The notes under the pieces are model-generated. The model was not told where the DNA came from and ran no database searches. It was given only the letters and a program-made list of their open reading frames with translations. This document shows, piece by piece, positions 18,790-27,327 of a DNA stretch of 48,327 nt (its first letter is position 1; the number at the start of each line of letters is the position of its first letter). Source of the stretch: Caldilineaceae bacterium SB0661_bin_32 (GTDB lineage Bacteria; Chloroflexota; Anaerolineae; Caldilineales; Caldilineaceae); the NCBI GenBank assembly GCA_009841235.1, contig VXMH01000088.1:1-48327 (forward strand), in the 5' to 3' direction. The translations under genes were made by a program, and so were the position numbers.

Positions 18790-19422
18790 TTATTCGTCGG
18801 CTCTTGGGGCGAGTCTGTTCCAGGTCAGGTCGAGTTTGAAAAGCCTGGTGTGGAGGCTGCGGACTGCCTTCCACATGGCGTTGCGGGCGGCGATTGTTGC
18901 GTCCTTGTCGTCAGCGCCCTGGGCTTTGCGCCAGTTTGCCGCCTGTTGGGCGTGGACGGCGGCGGCTTGGCGGGCCTCGTCGGCGAGGGCGTCGGCGCCG
19001 CGAACGAAGGCGTCGAGGAGGTCTGCGATTGGGCCGGTGTCGTCCTCGTCATCGTAAAAGCTGTTGGAGCGGAACTGGGGCGGATGGACGGAGCCGTCGG
19101 GGTCGCGGCCGGTGTGCGTGGGCTGGATGTGGGGCGTCACGGACAGGAACATAACGGTGCGGCGGTCGGGCAGCAGATTGCGCACCTGGTGGATTTCGTC
19201 GGCGAGGGCGACGCACAGCTGGCCGGCTTCGAGCACTTCGGTGTGGCCGGCGATCATGAATTCGGCCTTGCCTTCGAGGATGAGGAAGATCTCGTGGCCG
19301 AGATCATGGCTGTGGAGCCTGTCGACCTGGCCCGGTTCCATGTGATAAAGCCGCGCCCGGATCTCCGGGGTTGTCAGTACGTTCTTATTCACATCACGGA
19401 AATCGTAGACTTCAAAGGCCAT
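18790..19422 (-). CDS. Cupin-domain protein with C-terminal helical extension
   Basis: A 210-residue protein. The N-terminal half is a single cupin barrel with the metal-ligand set H37, H39, H43/E44 in RLHSHDLGHEIFLILEG and H78 in DEIHQV. The C-terminal half is alpha-helical, rich in Ala, Arg and Gln, and has no recognised domain. Cupins of this type are small metal-dependent enzymes or sugar-binding modules. It converges with the APH-family gene and diverges from the LLM oxidoreductase gene. No specific reaction can be assigned. Confidence 0.83.
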   Translation of the reverse strand: MAFEVYDFRDVNKNVLTTPEIRARLYHMEPGQVDRLHSHDLGHEIFLILEGKAEFMIAGHTEVLEAGQLCVALADEIHQVRNLLPDRRTVMFLSVTPHIQPTHTGRDPDGSVHPPQFRSNSFYDDEDDTGPIADLLDAFVRGADALADEARQAAAVHAQQAANWRKAQGADDKDATIAARNAMWKAVRSLHTRLFKLDLTWNRLAPRADE

Positions 19423-19613
19423 CGGTTGCGCTCCTGGACTGGATAGTTTTGGTTAGGGCCGGTGCGGGGGCCGGTCTATGATTGTCGATGAATGGTATAC
19501 GAAATGCAAGCCGGCAGGGCAGGAATCTTGCCGGCTGCGGTTAGTTCACCCGGTCCAACGCGCGCCTTTTGCGGCTCCGGCGTGGCGCGCGTTTCATCTC
19601 TGAGGAGGGCAGT

Positions 19614-20507
19614 ATGGGCATCCCTGTAGGCATCAACACGTGGTCCCGCCACGTGACGGAACTTTTCCCCTATCTCGATCAGATCATCCATCCTTTTGAT
19701 TCGCTGTGGTTTCCCGATCATGTGCAGTACAACGGGCACAATGTGTCCGAGGGCTGGACGATGGCGGTGTGGGCGCTGGCGCGCTACCCGGACAAGCTGG
19801 TGGGCCACGACGTGCTGTGCAACAGCTTTCGCAACCCCGCGCATCTGGCGAAAATGGCGGCGACGGCGCAGGCGTTTTCCGGCGGGCGGGTGGTGATCGG
19901 GATCGGCGCTGGCTGGAATGAGGAGGAATATCGGGGCTACGGCTGGCCGTTTCCACGGGCGCGGGCGCGCATCGAGCAGCTGGCGGAGGCGATCCGGATT
20001 TTGCGGGCGATGTGGACGGATACGCCGGTCAACTTCGCGGGCAAGCATTACCAGCTGGAGAACGGGTATTGCGAGCCGAAACCGGAAATTGTGCCGCCGG
20101 TCATGGTGGGCGGGGGCGGGGAGAAGTATCTGCTGCGGGTGGTGGCAGAGCACGCGGACTGGTGGAACTGGGTCTGCTCGGATGTGGAGACGTATGCGCA
20201 CAAGCAGTCCGTGCTGAAGGATCATTGCCGTGCAGTGGGGCGGGAGTACGACGAGATTCTGCAGGTGATGCACGTCAGCGTGCTGATCGCTGAGAACGAG
20301 CAGGAGCTGCAGCGGCTGCGAGAGGACCCGGACGTGCGGCCTTCCGGCGAGGGCACGATTGAGGGAACGCCGGAGCAGGTGACGGATGCGCTGTTGCGGA
20401 TTGTGGAACAGGGAGCGGAGCGGATTACGGTAAATATTGCGGATTCGCCGCGCGTTGAGGGGTCCTATCTGTTCGCGGCGACGGTGCTGCCGCATTTGAG
20501 TGGGTAG
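19614..20507 (+). CDS. LLM-class (F420- or FMN-dependent) oxidoreductase
   Basis: A 297-residue TIM-barrel protein of the bacterial luciferase-like monooxygenase superfamily. The start MGIPVGINTWSRH, SLWFPDHV near residue 31, the GGRVVIGIGAGWNEEEYRGYGWPFP segment and PPVMVGGGGEKYLL are characteristic of F420-type members. The ATG at 19614 has GAGGAGGG upstream; the frame extends 15 codons further but lacks family residues. Known members oxidise or reduce diverse organics with F420 or FMN. It stands alone on the plus strand, divergent from the cupin gene, and ends convergent with an MR/MLE gene. Cofactor choice is inferred only. Confidence 0.9.
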   Translation: MGIPVGINTWSRHVTELFPYLDQIIHPFDSLWFPDHVQYNGHNVSEGWTMAVWALARYPDKLVGHDVLCNSFRNPAHLAKMAATAQAFSGGRVVIGIGAGWNEEEYRGYGWPFPRARARIEQLAEAIRILRAMWTDTPVNFAGKHYQLENGYCEPKPEIVPPVMVGGGGEKYLLRVVAEHADWWNWVCSDVETYAHKQSVLKDHCRAVGREYDEILQVMHVSVLIAENEQELQRLREDPDVRPSGEGTIEGTPEQVTDALLRIVEQGAERITVNIADSPRVEGSYLFAATVLPHLSG

Positions 20508-20511
20508 GTTG

Positions 20512-20540
20512 AATGCGCTGCCGTTTCGCAATAAGCGCGC
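20512..20540. repeat. Short REP-like element, copy 1
   Basis: AATGCGCTGCCGTTTCGC followed by a GCGC end sits exactly between two convergent stop codons. Two close relatives lie at 30999-31028 and 31036-31064. The GCGCT/AGCGC ends can pair, so it may act as a small bidirectional hairpin. Confidence 0.5.
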
Positions 20541-21677
20541 TCAGTCGGTGGCCACTGTCAGCGAGCGCACTCGGTCTTCGTCCCAGACTGCGCCCCAGCC
20601 GGGGCCGTCGGGCGGGGCGATGTGGCCGTCTTCGATCAGGGGGGCGCTGAGGAGACCCCACGCCTCGCCTTCGGTTCGCAAATCGCGGGGGCCGCATCCA
20701 CCGAAGAATTCGAAAAAGTCGGTGTTGTCGATGCCGCAGCCGGCGTGGGCATGTCCGATTCCGTAGAGACTGCCCGGACCGTGGAGCTCCACGTTTGTGC
20801 CGTGCAGTTCGGCGAAACGGGCCAGTTTGAGTACCTGGGTGAGCCCGTGGTTGGTCCGCGCGCGCAGGCGGTCGGTGGCGCCCTGGATCAGCCACTGGGC
20901 GGAGAGATCCATGTCGTGGCAGAGCCGCTCGGTGGCTATGATGGGGATGGTCAGCGTGCTGCACAGTTCCTGGTACTGATTCATCTTCTGTTCGTGCATC
21001 GGCTCTTCGAGCCAGACGTAGTTCAACGCCTCCATCGCCCTCCCGACTTCGATAGCTTCCCTCAGGTCATATGAGCAGACGGGATCGTTGAGCAGGTCGT
21101 AGTCGTCGCCCACCTCTTTACGAATATCGGTCAGCAAGGGGATGTCGGCCTTGCCGCCCCTGTAGGTGTGCAGCTTATAGGCGTTGACGCCGAAGGTGCG
21201 GCCGCGCTCGATCTGGTCGAGATAGCCCTGCGGGGTCAGCTCGTGGTCGGTGAGATAGACGGGCAGACGGTCGCGCACGCGGCCGGTGAGGGCGTAGACG
21301 GGGAGGCCGGCGGCTTTGCCGGCGATGTCCCAGAGGCAGTTGTCAAACTCGCCGAACCAGCCGGGCTCCTGGTAGACCCAGCGCGTGCCCTTGTGGAGCA
21401 TCTGGAAGAGCCGTTCGCGGGCAAAGGGGCTTTCGCCGACGGCGTGGGTCCTTAGGATGTCGAGCTGATTCCTGGAGATGGACACAGGGGCGATGCGGCC
21501 TGTAATGCCCTCGTCGGTTTCCACGTCGAGGATCTGCATTTGCATGGGGGCGTCGGAGGAGATGACGATCTGCTTGTACTGGATGCGCCGCAGGCCGGGC
21601 ACCTGCACGAGTTGCTGGCGGACCTGGGTGAGGGTTGGATGTTCGAGCGTGTGGAGCTTGATGTCGGTGATTTTCAT
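20541..21677 (-). CDS. Mandelate racemase / muconate lactonizing enzyme family protein (paralogue 1)
   Basis: A 378-residue enolase-superfamily enzyme with the N-terminal capping domain (about 1-125) and barrel. Likely metal ligands are D198 in LLNDPV, E224/E225 in WLEEP and E250 in IIATER. The second-strand catalytic motif is K168-x-H170 (NAYKLHTY) instead of the common K-x-K, and HGPGSLYGIGHAHAG carries candidate catalytic histidines. The family abstracts a proton next to a carboxylate, usually dehydrating sugar acids. It lies 125 bases downstream of a paralogue that my gapless count makes ~302/378 identical. The substrate is unknown; the K-x-H variant makes transfer of a standard name unsafe. 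Confidence 0.9.
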   Translation of the reverse strand: MKITDIKLHTLEHPTLTQVRQQLVQVPGLRRIQYKQIVISSDAPMQMQILDVETDEGITGRIAPVSISRNQLDILRTHAVGESPFARERLFQMLHKGTRWVYQEPGWFGEFDNCLWDIAGKAAGLPVYALTGRVRDRLPVYLTDHELTPQGYLDQIERGRTFGVNAYKLHTYRGGKADIPLLTDIRKEVGDDYDLLNDPVCSYDLREAIEVGRAMEALNYVWLEEPMHEQKMNQYQELCSTLTIPIIATERLCHDMDLSAQWLIQGATDRLRARTNHGLTQVLKLARFAELHGTNVELHGPGSLYGIGHAHAGCGIDNTDFFEFFGGCGPRDLRTEGEAWGLLSAPLIEDGHIAPPDGPGWGAVWDEDRVRSLTVATD

Positions 21678-21802
21678 TGTGACGGCAGTTTCTTTTCCTT
21701 AGTGAATTCCAGCTTTGGCGCGCGCTTTTTGCGATTGCGCTTGGCGGGAACGCAGGATCAGATGAGCAGTCCAGTCATTTCAATGCCCGGCGTTTACGTC
21801 TA

Positions 21803-22939
21803 TCAGTCGGTGGCGATGGTGAGCGAGCGGATGCGGTCTTCGTCCCATACTGCCCCCCAGCCGGGACCGTCGGGGGGTGCGATGTGGCCGTCTTCGATGA
21901 GGGGGGCGTTGAGAAGGCCCCATTCCTCGCCTTCGGAACGGAGACGCTTCGGGTCGGCAGGGCCGAGAAGCTCGTAGAAGTCGGTGTTGTCGATGCAGCA
22001 GCCGGCGTGGGCGTGGACGAGGCCGTAGAGGCCGCCGGGTCCGTTCATCTCTATGTTGGCGCCATGCATTTCGGCAAAGTGGGCGAGCTTGAGGACCTGA
22101 GTGAGGCCGAAGGTGGCGCGGGCGCGCAGACGGTCGGTGGCGCCCTGGATGAGCCACTGGGCGGTCAGGTCCATGTCGTGCATGAGGCGCTCGGTCGCCA
22201 TGATGGGGATGACGAGGGTACTGCAGAGCTCCTGGTACTGGTTCATCTTCTGTTCGTGCATAGGCTCTTCGAGCCAGATGTAGTCGAGCTCTTCCATTGC
22301 GGTTCCTACTTCGATGGCTTCGCGCAGGTTGTAGGAGCAGACCGGATCGTTGAGCAGGTCGTAATCATCACCGACGGCTTTGCGTACGTCGGTCAGAATG
22401 GGGATGTCGGCCTTGCCGCCTTTGTAGGTGTGCAGCTTGTAGGCGTTGACGCCGAAGGTGCGGCCGCCTTCAATATGGTCGAGATAGCCCTGGAGCTCCA
22501 TGTCGCCGGCGGTGAGATAGACGGGCAGGCGGTCGCGCACGCGGCCGATGAGGTCGTAGACGGGGCGGCCGGCGGTCTTGCCCAGGATGTCCCAAAGGCA
22601 GTTGTCGAATTCCCCAAACCAGCCGGGCTCCTGGTAGACCCAGCGGGTGCCTTTGTGGAGCATCTGGAAGAGCCGTTCGCGGGCGAAGGGGCTTTCGCCG
22701 ATGGCGTGGGTTTTGAGGATTTCGAGTTGATACTTGTTGATGGACGTGGGGGCGATGCGGCCGGTGACGCCCTCGTCGGTTTCGACTTCGAGGATGTGCG
22801 ACTGCATGGGTGTGTCGATAGGCCGACCGGTGTGGGTGTACTGGATGCGGCGCAGGCCGGGTACCTGGATGAGGCGGTGACGGCTTTGAGTGAGGGTTGG
22901 GTGTTGGAGGGTATGGAGTTTGATGTCGGTGATTTTCAT
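21803..22939 (-). CDS. Mandelate racemase / muconate lactonizing enzyme family protein (paralogue 2)
   Basis: Same length (378) and architecture as the next gene downstream: metal-ligand motifs LLNDPV, WLEEP and MATER, the same K-x-H in NAYKLHTY, and NGPGGLYGLVHAHAG where the neighbour has HGPGSLYG. Differences from paralogue 1 concentrate at residues 31-50, 143-148 and 322-334. The first group is in the capping domain, which shapes the substrate pocket in this superfamily, so the two copies may act on different substrates. It is read before paralogue 1 on the minus strand and probably belongs to the same transcript. A recent tandem duplication is the simplest origin. Confidence 0.9.
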   Translation of the reverse strand: MKITDIKLHTLQHPTLTQSRHRLIQVPGLRRIQYTHTGRPIDTPMQSHILEVETDEGVTGRIAPTSINKYQLEILKTHAIGESPFARERLFQMLHKGTRWVYQEPGWFGEFDNCLWDILGKTAGRPVYDLIGRVRDRLPVYLTAGDMELQGYLDHIEGGRTFGVNAYKLHTYKGGKADIPILTDVRKAVGDDYDLLNDPVCSYNLREAIEVGTAMEELDYIWLEEPMHEQKMNQYQELCSTLVIPIMATERLMHDMDLTAQWLIQGATDRLRARATFGLTQVLKLAHFAEMHGANIEMNGPGGLYGLVHAHAGCCIDNTDFYELLGPADPKRLRSEGEEWGLLNAPLIEDGHIAPPDGPGWGAVWDEDRIRSLTIATD

Positions 22940-22950
22940 GGTGAACCCCA

Positions 22951-22971
22951 GTGGTCAGTGATCAGTAGTCA
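22951..22971. repeat. Degenerate heptamer tandem repeat
   Basis: Three consecutive heptamers GTGGTCA, GTGATCA and GTAGTCA lie 11 bases upstream of an MR/MLE start codon. The copies differ by one base each. No regulatory role is known to me. Confidence 0.5.
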
Positions 22972-23044
22972 GCGATGGAGTTGAGAGTTGGTTGGGTTAG
23001 AACTTGAAGTAGTGGCGCGCGTGCGTGTATGGTGAGCAGGGGAG

Positions 23045-24265
23045 TTACAGATCCTGGCCTGGCTGCAGGGATTTTGCGGCAAAGATGGTCAGGAACAGAG
23101 TTTCGTCGATCTGTTCGTAGACGGGTACTTTGCCGCTCAGGGCTGTGCTTTCGTCGAGAATTATGCCTACACCTTCTCCGCGCCGTTCCAGAAAATAACG
23201 TCTGGCTACCTGTCTGCTGACGTTGTCTTCAACCGTAATTTCGGACAGTAGGCGGGCTAGCAGTTCGTTGCGGGTCGCCTGTCCGTATCGCAGCCGTTCC
23301 ACGGTAAGTGTGTTGGCCAGCGCGCCCGGCGAACTAAGTTCCAGTCTGTCAGAAAACATGAAAAGACGAGTCTTTGAGACTGTCTTGGAATAGTCTCTGT
23401 GCACGGCAGCATTTACTAGTGCCTCAAACACGGCTCTCATACTGTATTGAGAACGTTCCGTACGACCTACATCCTTGCGAGCGGAAACCTGATTATATCT
23501 TTCAACAAATTTGTAGGCGTCCATGATCTGCCGGTCCAGAGGTCCCCTGAAATCCTTGGCGTCAATCTGGTAGTTGGCGTCCTTTGTCTTGCCGCGATAG
23601 AAGACGGCCTGAATGAAACTGTTATATAGATAGTCATCGGGCCTGTCGTGGCACATCAACAAACCGGCGACAGAAGCGCGATACACCGGCCCGTCCCTAA
23701 CGAGCAGACGCCTCTTCTGCAGCAGGTCTTCCACCTCCTCTTCGGTAGCTCCCTCTCGGATAAACCGCTGATAAAAGTCTTTGTGCAACGTGTTTCTAGT
23801 GGTGTTCGGCACGACTTGCTCATCGAAAGAAATAATCCGCGCCTGAGAACGGCTTTGTAATAGTCGCGCAAGTTGATCGGTGGGCATCTCACGCTTGCTG
23901 CTGCCCTGGCGAGCCAGGTAACCGCCGGGGCTTTTGTGAACGAAAAGGCTTCGTGGGATATCGACTTTGAGAAGGACTTTCCCGTCGAAGCGCAGCTTCT
24001 CGGTGAAGATGGAGACTTGGGGCTCAATGCTATCGCGACAGACTTCAACTACAGTCTTTTCGGACTGGTCCAAGTTGCGCTGGCCAAGACCGACGATTTC
24101 TCCATTGTCGTCTACACCCATCAGTATCACGCCGCCTCTGGCGTTGGCGAAGGCGGCAATCTCGTCGGCGAGACTATCTCTACGCGGCAACTGTCTCTTA
24201 AACTCGATGGTGGAGTCTTCACCGAGGTGGACTTTCTCGACTAGTTCGGTGAGGCTGTCAAACAT
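23045..24265 (-). CDS. AlbA_2 (Schlafen-type) DNA-binding domain protein with ATPase-like C-terminus
   Basis: A 406-residue protein of the family annotated as putative transcriptional regulators or ATP-binding proteins. The N-terminus is the AlbA_2 domain: STIEFKRQLP (18-27), then LADEIAAFANARGGVILMGVDDNGEIVG (32-59). The C-terminal part has the GHKL/HATPase_c_4-like FEALVNAAVHRDYS box. Members are common near mobile or defence genes and in orphan regulator positions; their roles are mostly unknown. It lies upstream of the MR/MLE pair on the same strand with a 105-base gap. A regulatory role for those genes is possible but only inferred from position. Confidence 0.85.
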   Translation of the reverse strand: MFDSLTELVEKVHLGEDSTIEFKRQLPRRDSLADEIAAFANARGGVILMGVDDNGEIVGLGQRNLDQSEKTVVEVCRDSIEPQVSIFTEKLRFDGKVLLKVDIPRSLFVHKSPGGYLARQGSSKREMPTDQLARLLQSRSQARIISFDEQVVPNTTRNTLHKDFYQRFIREGATEEEVEDLLQKRRLLVRDGPVYRASVAGLLMCHDRPDDYLYNSFIQAVFYRGKTKDANYQIDAKDFRGPLDRQIMDAYKFVERYNQVSARKDVGRTERSQYSMRAVFEALVNAAVHRDYSKTVSKTRLFMFSDRLELSSPGALANTLTVERLRYGQATRNELLARLLSEITVEDNVSRQVARRYFLERRGEGVGIILDESTALSGKVPVYEQIDETLFLTIFAAKSLQPGQDL

Positions 24266-24365
24266 ATTCTTTTTCTTCAGATAAGAGAAAACACAGTTTC
24301 AAGACCTGCCAGCCCTATAGTGGAACCCAATCTTGCTCGAGACAGTGGAAGAAATGGGAATGGTA

Positions 24366-24587
24366 CTAGGACGACTGCACCTGCTGCAGGTGTGACCATG
24401 CCAAGTCCTCCTCAGGACGATTCCAGTCTTTCGCGAGTGCAGCTTCACTCAGCAGTGCAATCTCCGAAGCATCTGACTCACTAGGAAGAATCGTTACATA
24501 TGCCCGTCGTGGTTCTGAGAGTTGGACTTGCTCAAGCAATTGTACATTGCCATGTTCATCAATTGTGGCTTCAATCGTCTGTAGCAT
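24366..24587 (-). CDS. Small antitoxin-like protein
   Basis: A 73-residue protein beginning MLQTIEATIDEHGNVQLLEQVQL, a short-strand N-terminus like the DNA-binding part of many small type II antitoxins, followed by an acidic tail with LSEAALAKDWNRPEEDLAWSH. That tail is familiar from small Chloroflexota and cyanobacterial proteins usually found beside a PemK/MazF-type or PIN toxin. No toxin gene adjoins it here: about 100 bases downstream is the AlbA_2 gene, and upstream is an MFS gene. The ATG at 24587 has AAGGAGG at good distance, so it is probably expressed. It may be an orphan antitoxin; family assignment is tentative. Confidence 0.65.
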   Translation of the reverse strand: MLQTIEATIDEHGNVQLLEQVQLSEPRRAYVTILPSESDASEIALLSEAALAKDWNRPEEDLAWSHLQQVQSS

Positions 24588-24690
24588 GACAACCTCCTTA
24601 CCACACTTATAGCTCCACGATCATTCTCTTGATTCTGGAACTGATGCCTCCGGCGATCACGAAACAGTTTACCCGTCTTTGACGACACAC

Positions 24691-25959
24691 TCAAACCGCC
24701 TCCCGCTTCCCCTTCACCACCCACAGTGTCCACAGCACGGTCGGAACAACGCTGAGCGCTGCCAGAACCCAGATGATCGATGTGATTGTCAGGCTCGTGT
24801 CGAGGGCGGCGCCGACCAGGCTGGAGGCGAGAGCGCTGCCGAGGTAGAAGAACATGAAGTCGCTGGCGAAGACACGGCCGCGCACTTCGTCGGGCGCCAT
24901 CTGGAGAAGAAGGTGGGTTGAGAAGACCCAGATGATGCCGCTGCCAATGGAGCGCACGAAGGAGCCGAGCAGAACCATGGGCAGGCTGAGCAGCGGCGCG
25001 GTCACCATCATGCCGGCGATGGCGAGGAGATAGCCGTATGCTATCGCCTCCTTTAAGGACCGGGGGTCGTCCCCGGTCAGTTTGCGGGCGGCGATGGGGC
25101 CGAGACCGGAGCCGACGCCGGTGAGGCCGAACATGAGCCCGAGGCTGATGCCGCCCCCCTGGCCGACGGTGAAGACCTGCTGGGCGATCGCCACCTGGAT
25201 GACCTGGAACGCGGTTGCCAGGAAGAGGGCCATGGTCGCTTTCTGCAGGGCAACGACCAGGACGTCCAGATGGGCGCGCAGATAGCGCAGGCCGCGGAGG
25301 TACTGGCCTACGGCCGCGGCGACCGTCTTGTCGGCGGCCGCGGATGCGAGCTTGGCGGGCATGCGGATCTGGGCGAGCAGCAGAGCCGAGAGCAGGAAGG
25401 TAAAGGTGTCGAGTATGAAGGCCGGGTACATGCCGAATATGCCGGAGAAGAGCCCGCCCAGCGCGGCGCCGAGGGCGAGCATCACCGACCAGGTGGCGGA
25501 GCTGAGCGCGTTGACTGCGCCGAGTTCGCGCCGGTCGGAGATGTCGGGCAGGATGGCCGTATGGGCCGGATCGAAGAAACCGCTCATGGCCATCTGCACG
25601 GCTGTCAGCGTGTAGAGAAGCCAGACGTCGCCGGGGTTCCGGACGAGCAGGAAGGCGAGAACGACGGCCGCCCGGATGAGGTCGGCGGCGATCAGGACAT
25701 ATTTGCGGTTGTAGCGGTCCGCGACTACGCCGGCGATGGGGCTGACGAGGAAGGGCGCGAGCATCCGCACGACGAAGAGAGAGCCTACGGCCAGACCCGA
25801 CTGCGTCAGCATGCCGACGAGCGCGGCCGAGGCGACGAGATTGAACCAGTCGCCGAGAAGGCTGACGATCTGGCCGAACCAGAGATAGCGGAAGTTGCGA
25901 TTGTTGCGAAGGAGGTCGGTATAGCTGACGGCGGTTTCGGTGGTGGTATTGGCGGTCAT
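24691..25959 (-). CDS. MFS transporter (MFS_3 / EntS-like), paralogue 1
   Basis: A 422-residue inner-membrane carrier with about 12 hydrophobic helices. NFRYLWFGQIVSLLGDWF near residue 22 and VVADRYNRKYVL near 78 (the cytoplasmic loop 2-3 motif) are typical of the MFS_3 group, which includes enterobactin and macrolide exporters. It lies 87 bases downstream of a same-length paralogue and should be transcribed with it, after the isomerase-like gene. Direction of transport and substrate cannot be told; most characterised relatives are exporters. Confidence 0.9.
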   Translation of the reverse strand: MTANTTTETAVSYTDLLRNNRNFRYLWFGQIVSLLGDWFNLVASAALVGMLTQSGLAVGSLFVVRMLAPFLVSPIAGVVADRYNRKYVLIAADLIRAAVVLAFLLVRNPGDVWLLYTLTAVQMAMSGFFDPAHTAILPDISDRRELGAVNALSSATWSVMLALGAALGGLFSGIFGMYPAFILDTFTFLLSALLLAQIRMPAKLASAAADKTVAAAVGQYLRGLRYLRAHLDVLVVALQKATMALFLATAFQVIQVAIAQQVFTVGQGGGISLGLMFGLTGVGSGLGPIAARKLTGDDPRSLKEAIAYGYLLAIAGMMVTAPLLSLPMVLLGSFVRSIGSGIIWVFSTHLLLQMAPDEVRGRVFASDFMFFYLGSALASSLVGAALDTSLTITSIIWVLAALSVVPTVLWTLWVVKGKREAV

Positions 25960-26046
25960 GTAGTGTAGTTTCAGTAGCTGATGAACTCTAACTTAGCTTG
26001 TACAGATCAACATACGGTATCAGATTCCAGCAGGGAGCCGAAATTC

Positions 26047-27315
26047 TTATACCGCTTTCCGATTTCCCCGCACCGCCGATAGCGTCCACAACGTCATTGG
26101 AACAAGGCCCAGAGCCGTCATCGACCAGATGATCGCCGTGATGCTGAGACTGCTGTCAAGCGCGGAGCCGACGATACCGGATGCGAGTGCGCTTGCCAGG
26201 TAGAAAAACATGAACTCGGTGGCGAATACCCTTCCATGCACGCTTCGGGACACATTTTGCAACAGCAGTTGGGTGGAGAAGACCCAGACAATGCCCCCGC
26301 CGACACCGCGTACGATTGACGCCAGCAGCACTGCCGGCAGGCTCAGGAGCGGCGCGGTGGCCGCCGACCCAAGGACGATGAGCAGGTAGCCAACAATTAT
26401 CGCCTTTCTCAGTGTGGGGCCGTCGTCCCCCGTCAACTTACGGGCGAGTATCGGGCCGATGCCGGTTCCGACTCCGGTCAGACCAAACATCAGTCCCATG
26501 CTGATGCCGCCGCCTTCGCCGACGGTAAAGACCCGCTGAGAGATGGCGACCATGACAACCTGGAAGCCGGCGGTTAGGCAGAGAGAGTTGAGCGCTTTCT
26601 GGGAGGCGATAAAGAGGATGTTGGGATGTTTGTAAAGATATTTCATGCCATCAATGTACTGGCGCAGGCCGGCAGCGATGGTCTTGTCCGCTAAAAGGGT
26701 CGCGGGCGCGGCGGGCATCCGGATCTGCATCAGGAACGCGGCAGACAGCAGGAAGGTAACGGTATCCAGCAGGAAGGCCGGGTAGATGCCCCAGACGCCG
26801 GCCACGAGCCCGCCCAGCGCGGCGCCGAGGGCAAGCATGGTGGACCAGGTGGCGGAGCTGATCGCGTTCATCGCGCCCAGTTCTCCCTCTTTTGCCAGCT
26901 CCGGCAGGATGGCGTTGCGGGCAGGATAGAAGAATCCGCTCACGGCAAACTGGGCGGCTGTCAGGGCGTAGAAGAGCCAGACGTCGCCGGCATCGCGTAC
27001 GAGCAGAAAGGCGAGGACGACAGCCGCGCGGACTACGTCGGTGGCGATGAGGATCTGTTTGCGGTTATAGCGGTCGGCGACGACGCCGGCGACGGGGCTG
27101 ATGAGAAATAGCGCGAGCATGCGCACGACGAAGAGAGAGCCGACGGCCAGGCCGGACTGGGTCAACATGCCGACGAGCGCGGCCGAGGCAACAAGGTTGA
27201 ACCAGTCGCCGAGGAGGCTGACGATCTGACCGAACCAGAGAAAGCGGAAGTTGCGGTTGCTGCGGAGCAGGTCGGCATAGCCGACTGGGGCCTGGGTGGT
27301 TATATTTGCGGTCAT
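26047..27315 (-). CDS. MFS transporter (MFS_3 / EntS-like), paralogue 2
   Basis: Also 422 residues and, by eye, about two-thirds identical to the next gene downstream along its whole length, including NFRFLWFGQIVSLLGDWF, VVADRYNRKQIL and the FTVGEGGGISMGLMFGLTGVG segment. The pair is a tandem duplication. Its start is 12 bases after the stop of the sugar-isomerase-like gene, which indicates one operon with that gene and the MR/MLE gene upstream. A role in moving the compound handled by those enzymes, or a product of it, is plausible but unproven. Confidence 0.9.
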   Translation of the reverse strand: MTANITTQAPVGYADLLRSNRNFRFLWFGQIVSLLGDWFNLVASAALVGMLTQSGLAVGSLFVVRMLALFLISPVAGVVADRYNRKQILIATDVVRAAVVLAFLLVRDAGDVWLFYALTAAQFAVSGFFYPARNAILPELAKEGELGAMNAISSATWSTMLALGAALGGLVAGVWGIYPAFLLDTVTFLLSAAFLMQIRMPAAPATLLADKTIAAGLRQYIDGMKYLYKHPNILFIASQKALNSLCLTAGFQVVMVAISQRVFTVGEGGGISMGLMFGLTGVGTGIGPILARKLTGDDGPTLRKAIIVGYLLIVLGSAATAPLLSLPAVLLASIVRGVGGGIVWVFSTQLLLQNVSRSVHGRVFATEFMFFYLASALASGIVGSALDSSLSITAIIWSMTALGLVPMTLWTLSAVRGNRKAV

Positions 27316-27327
27316 GTAACCGGCAGG

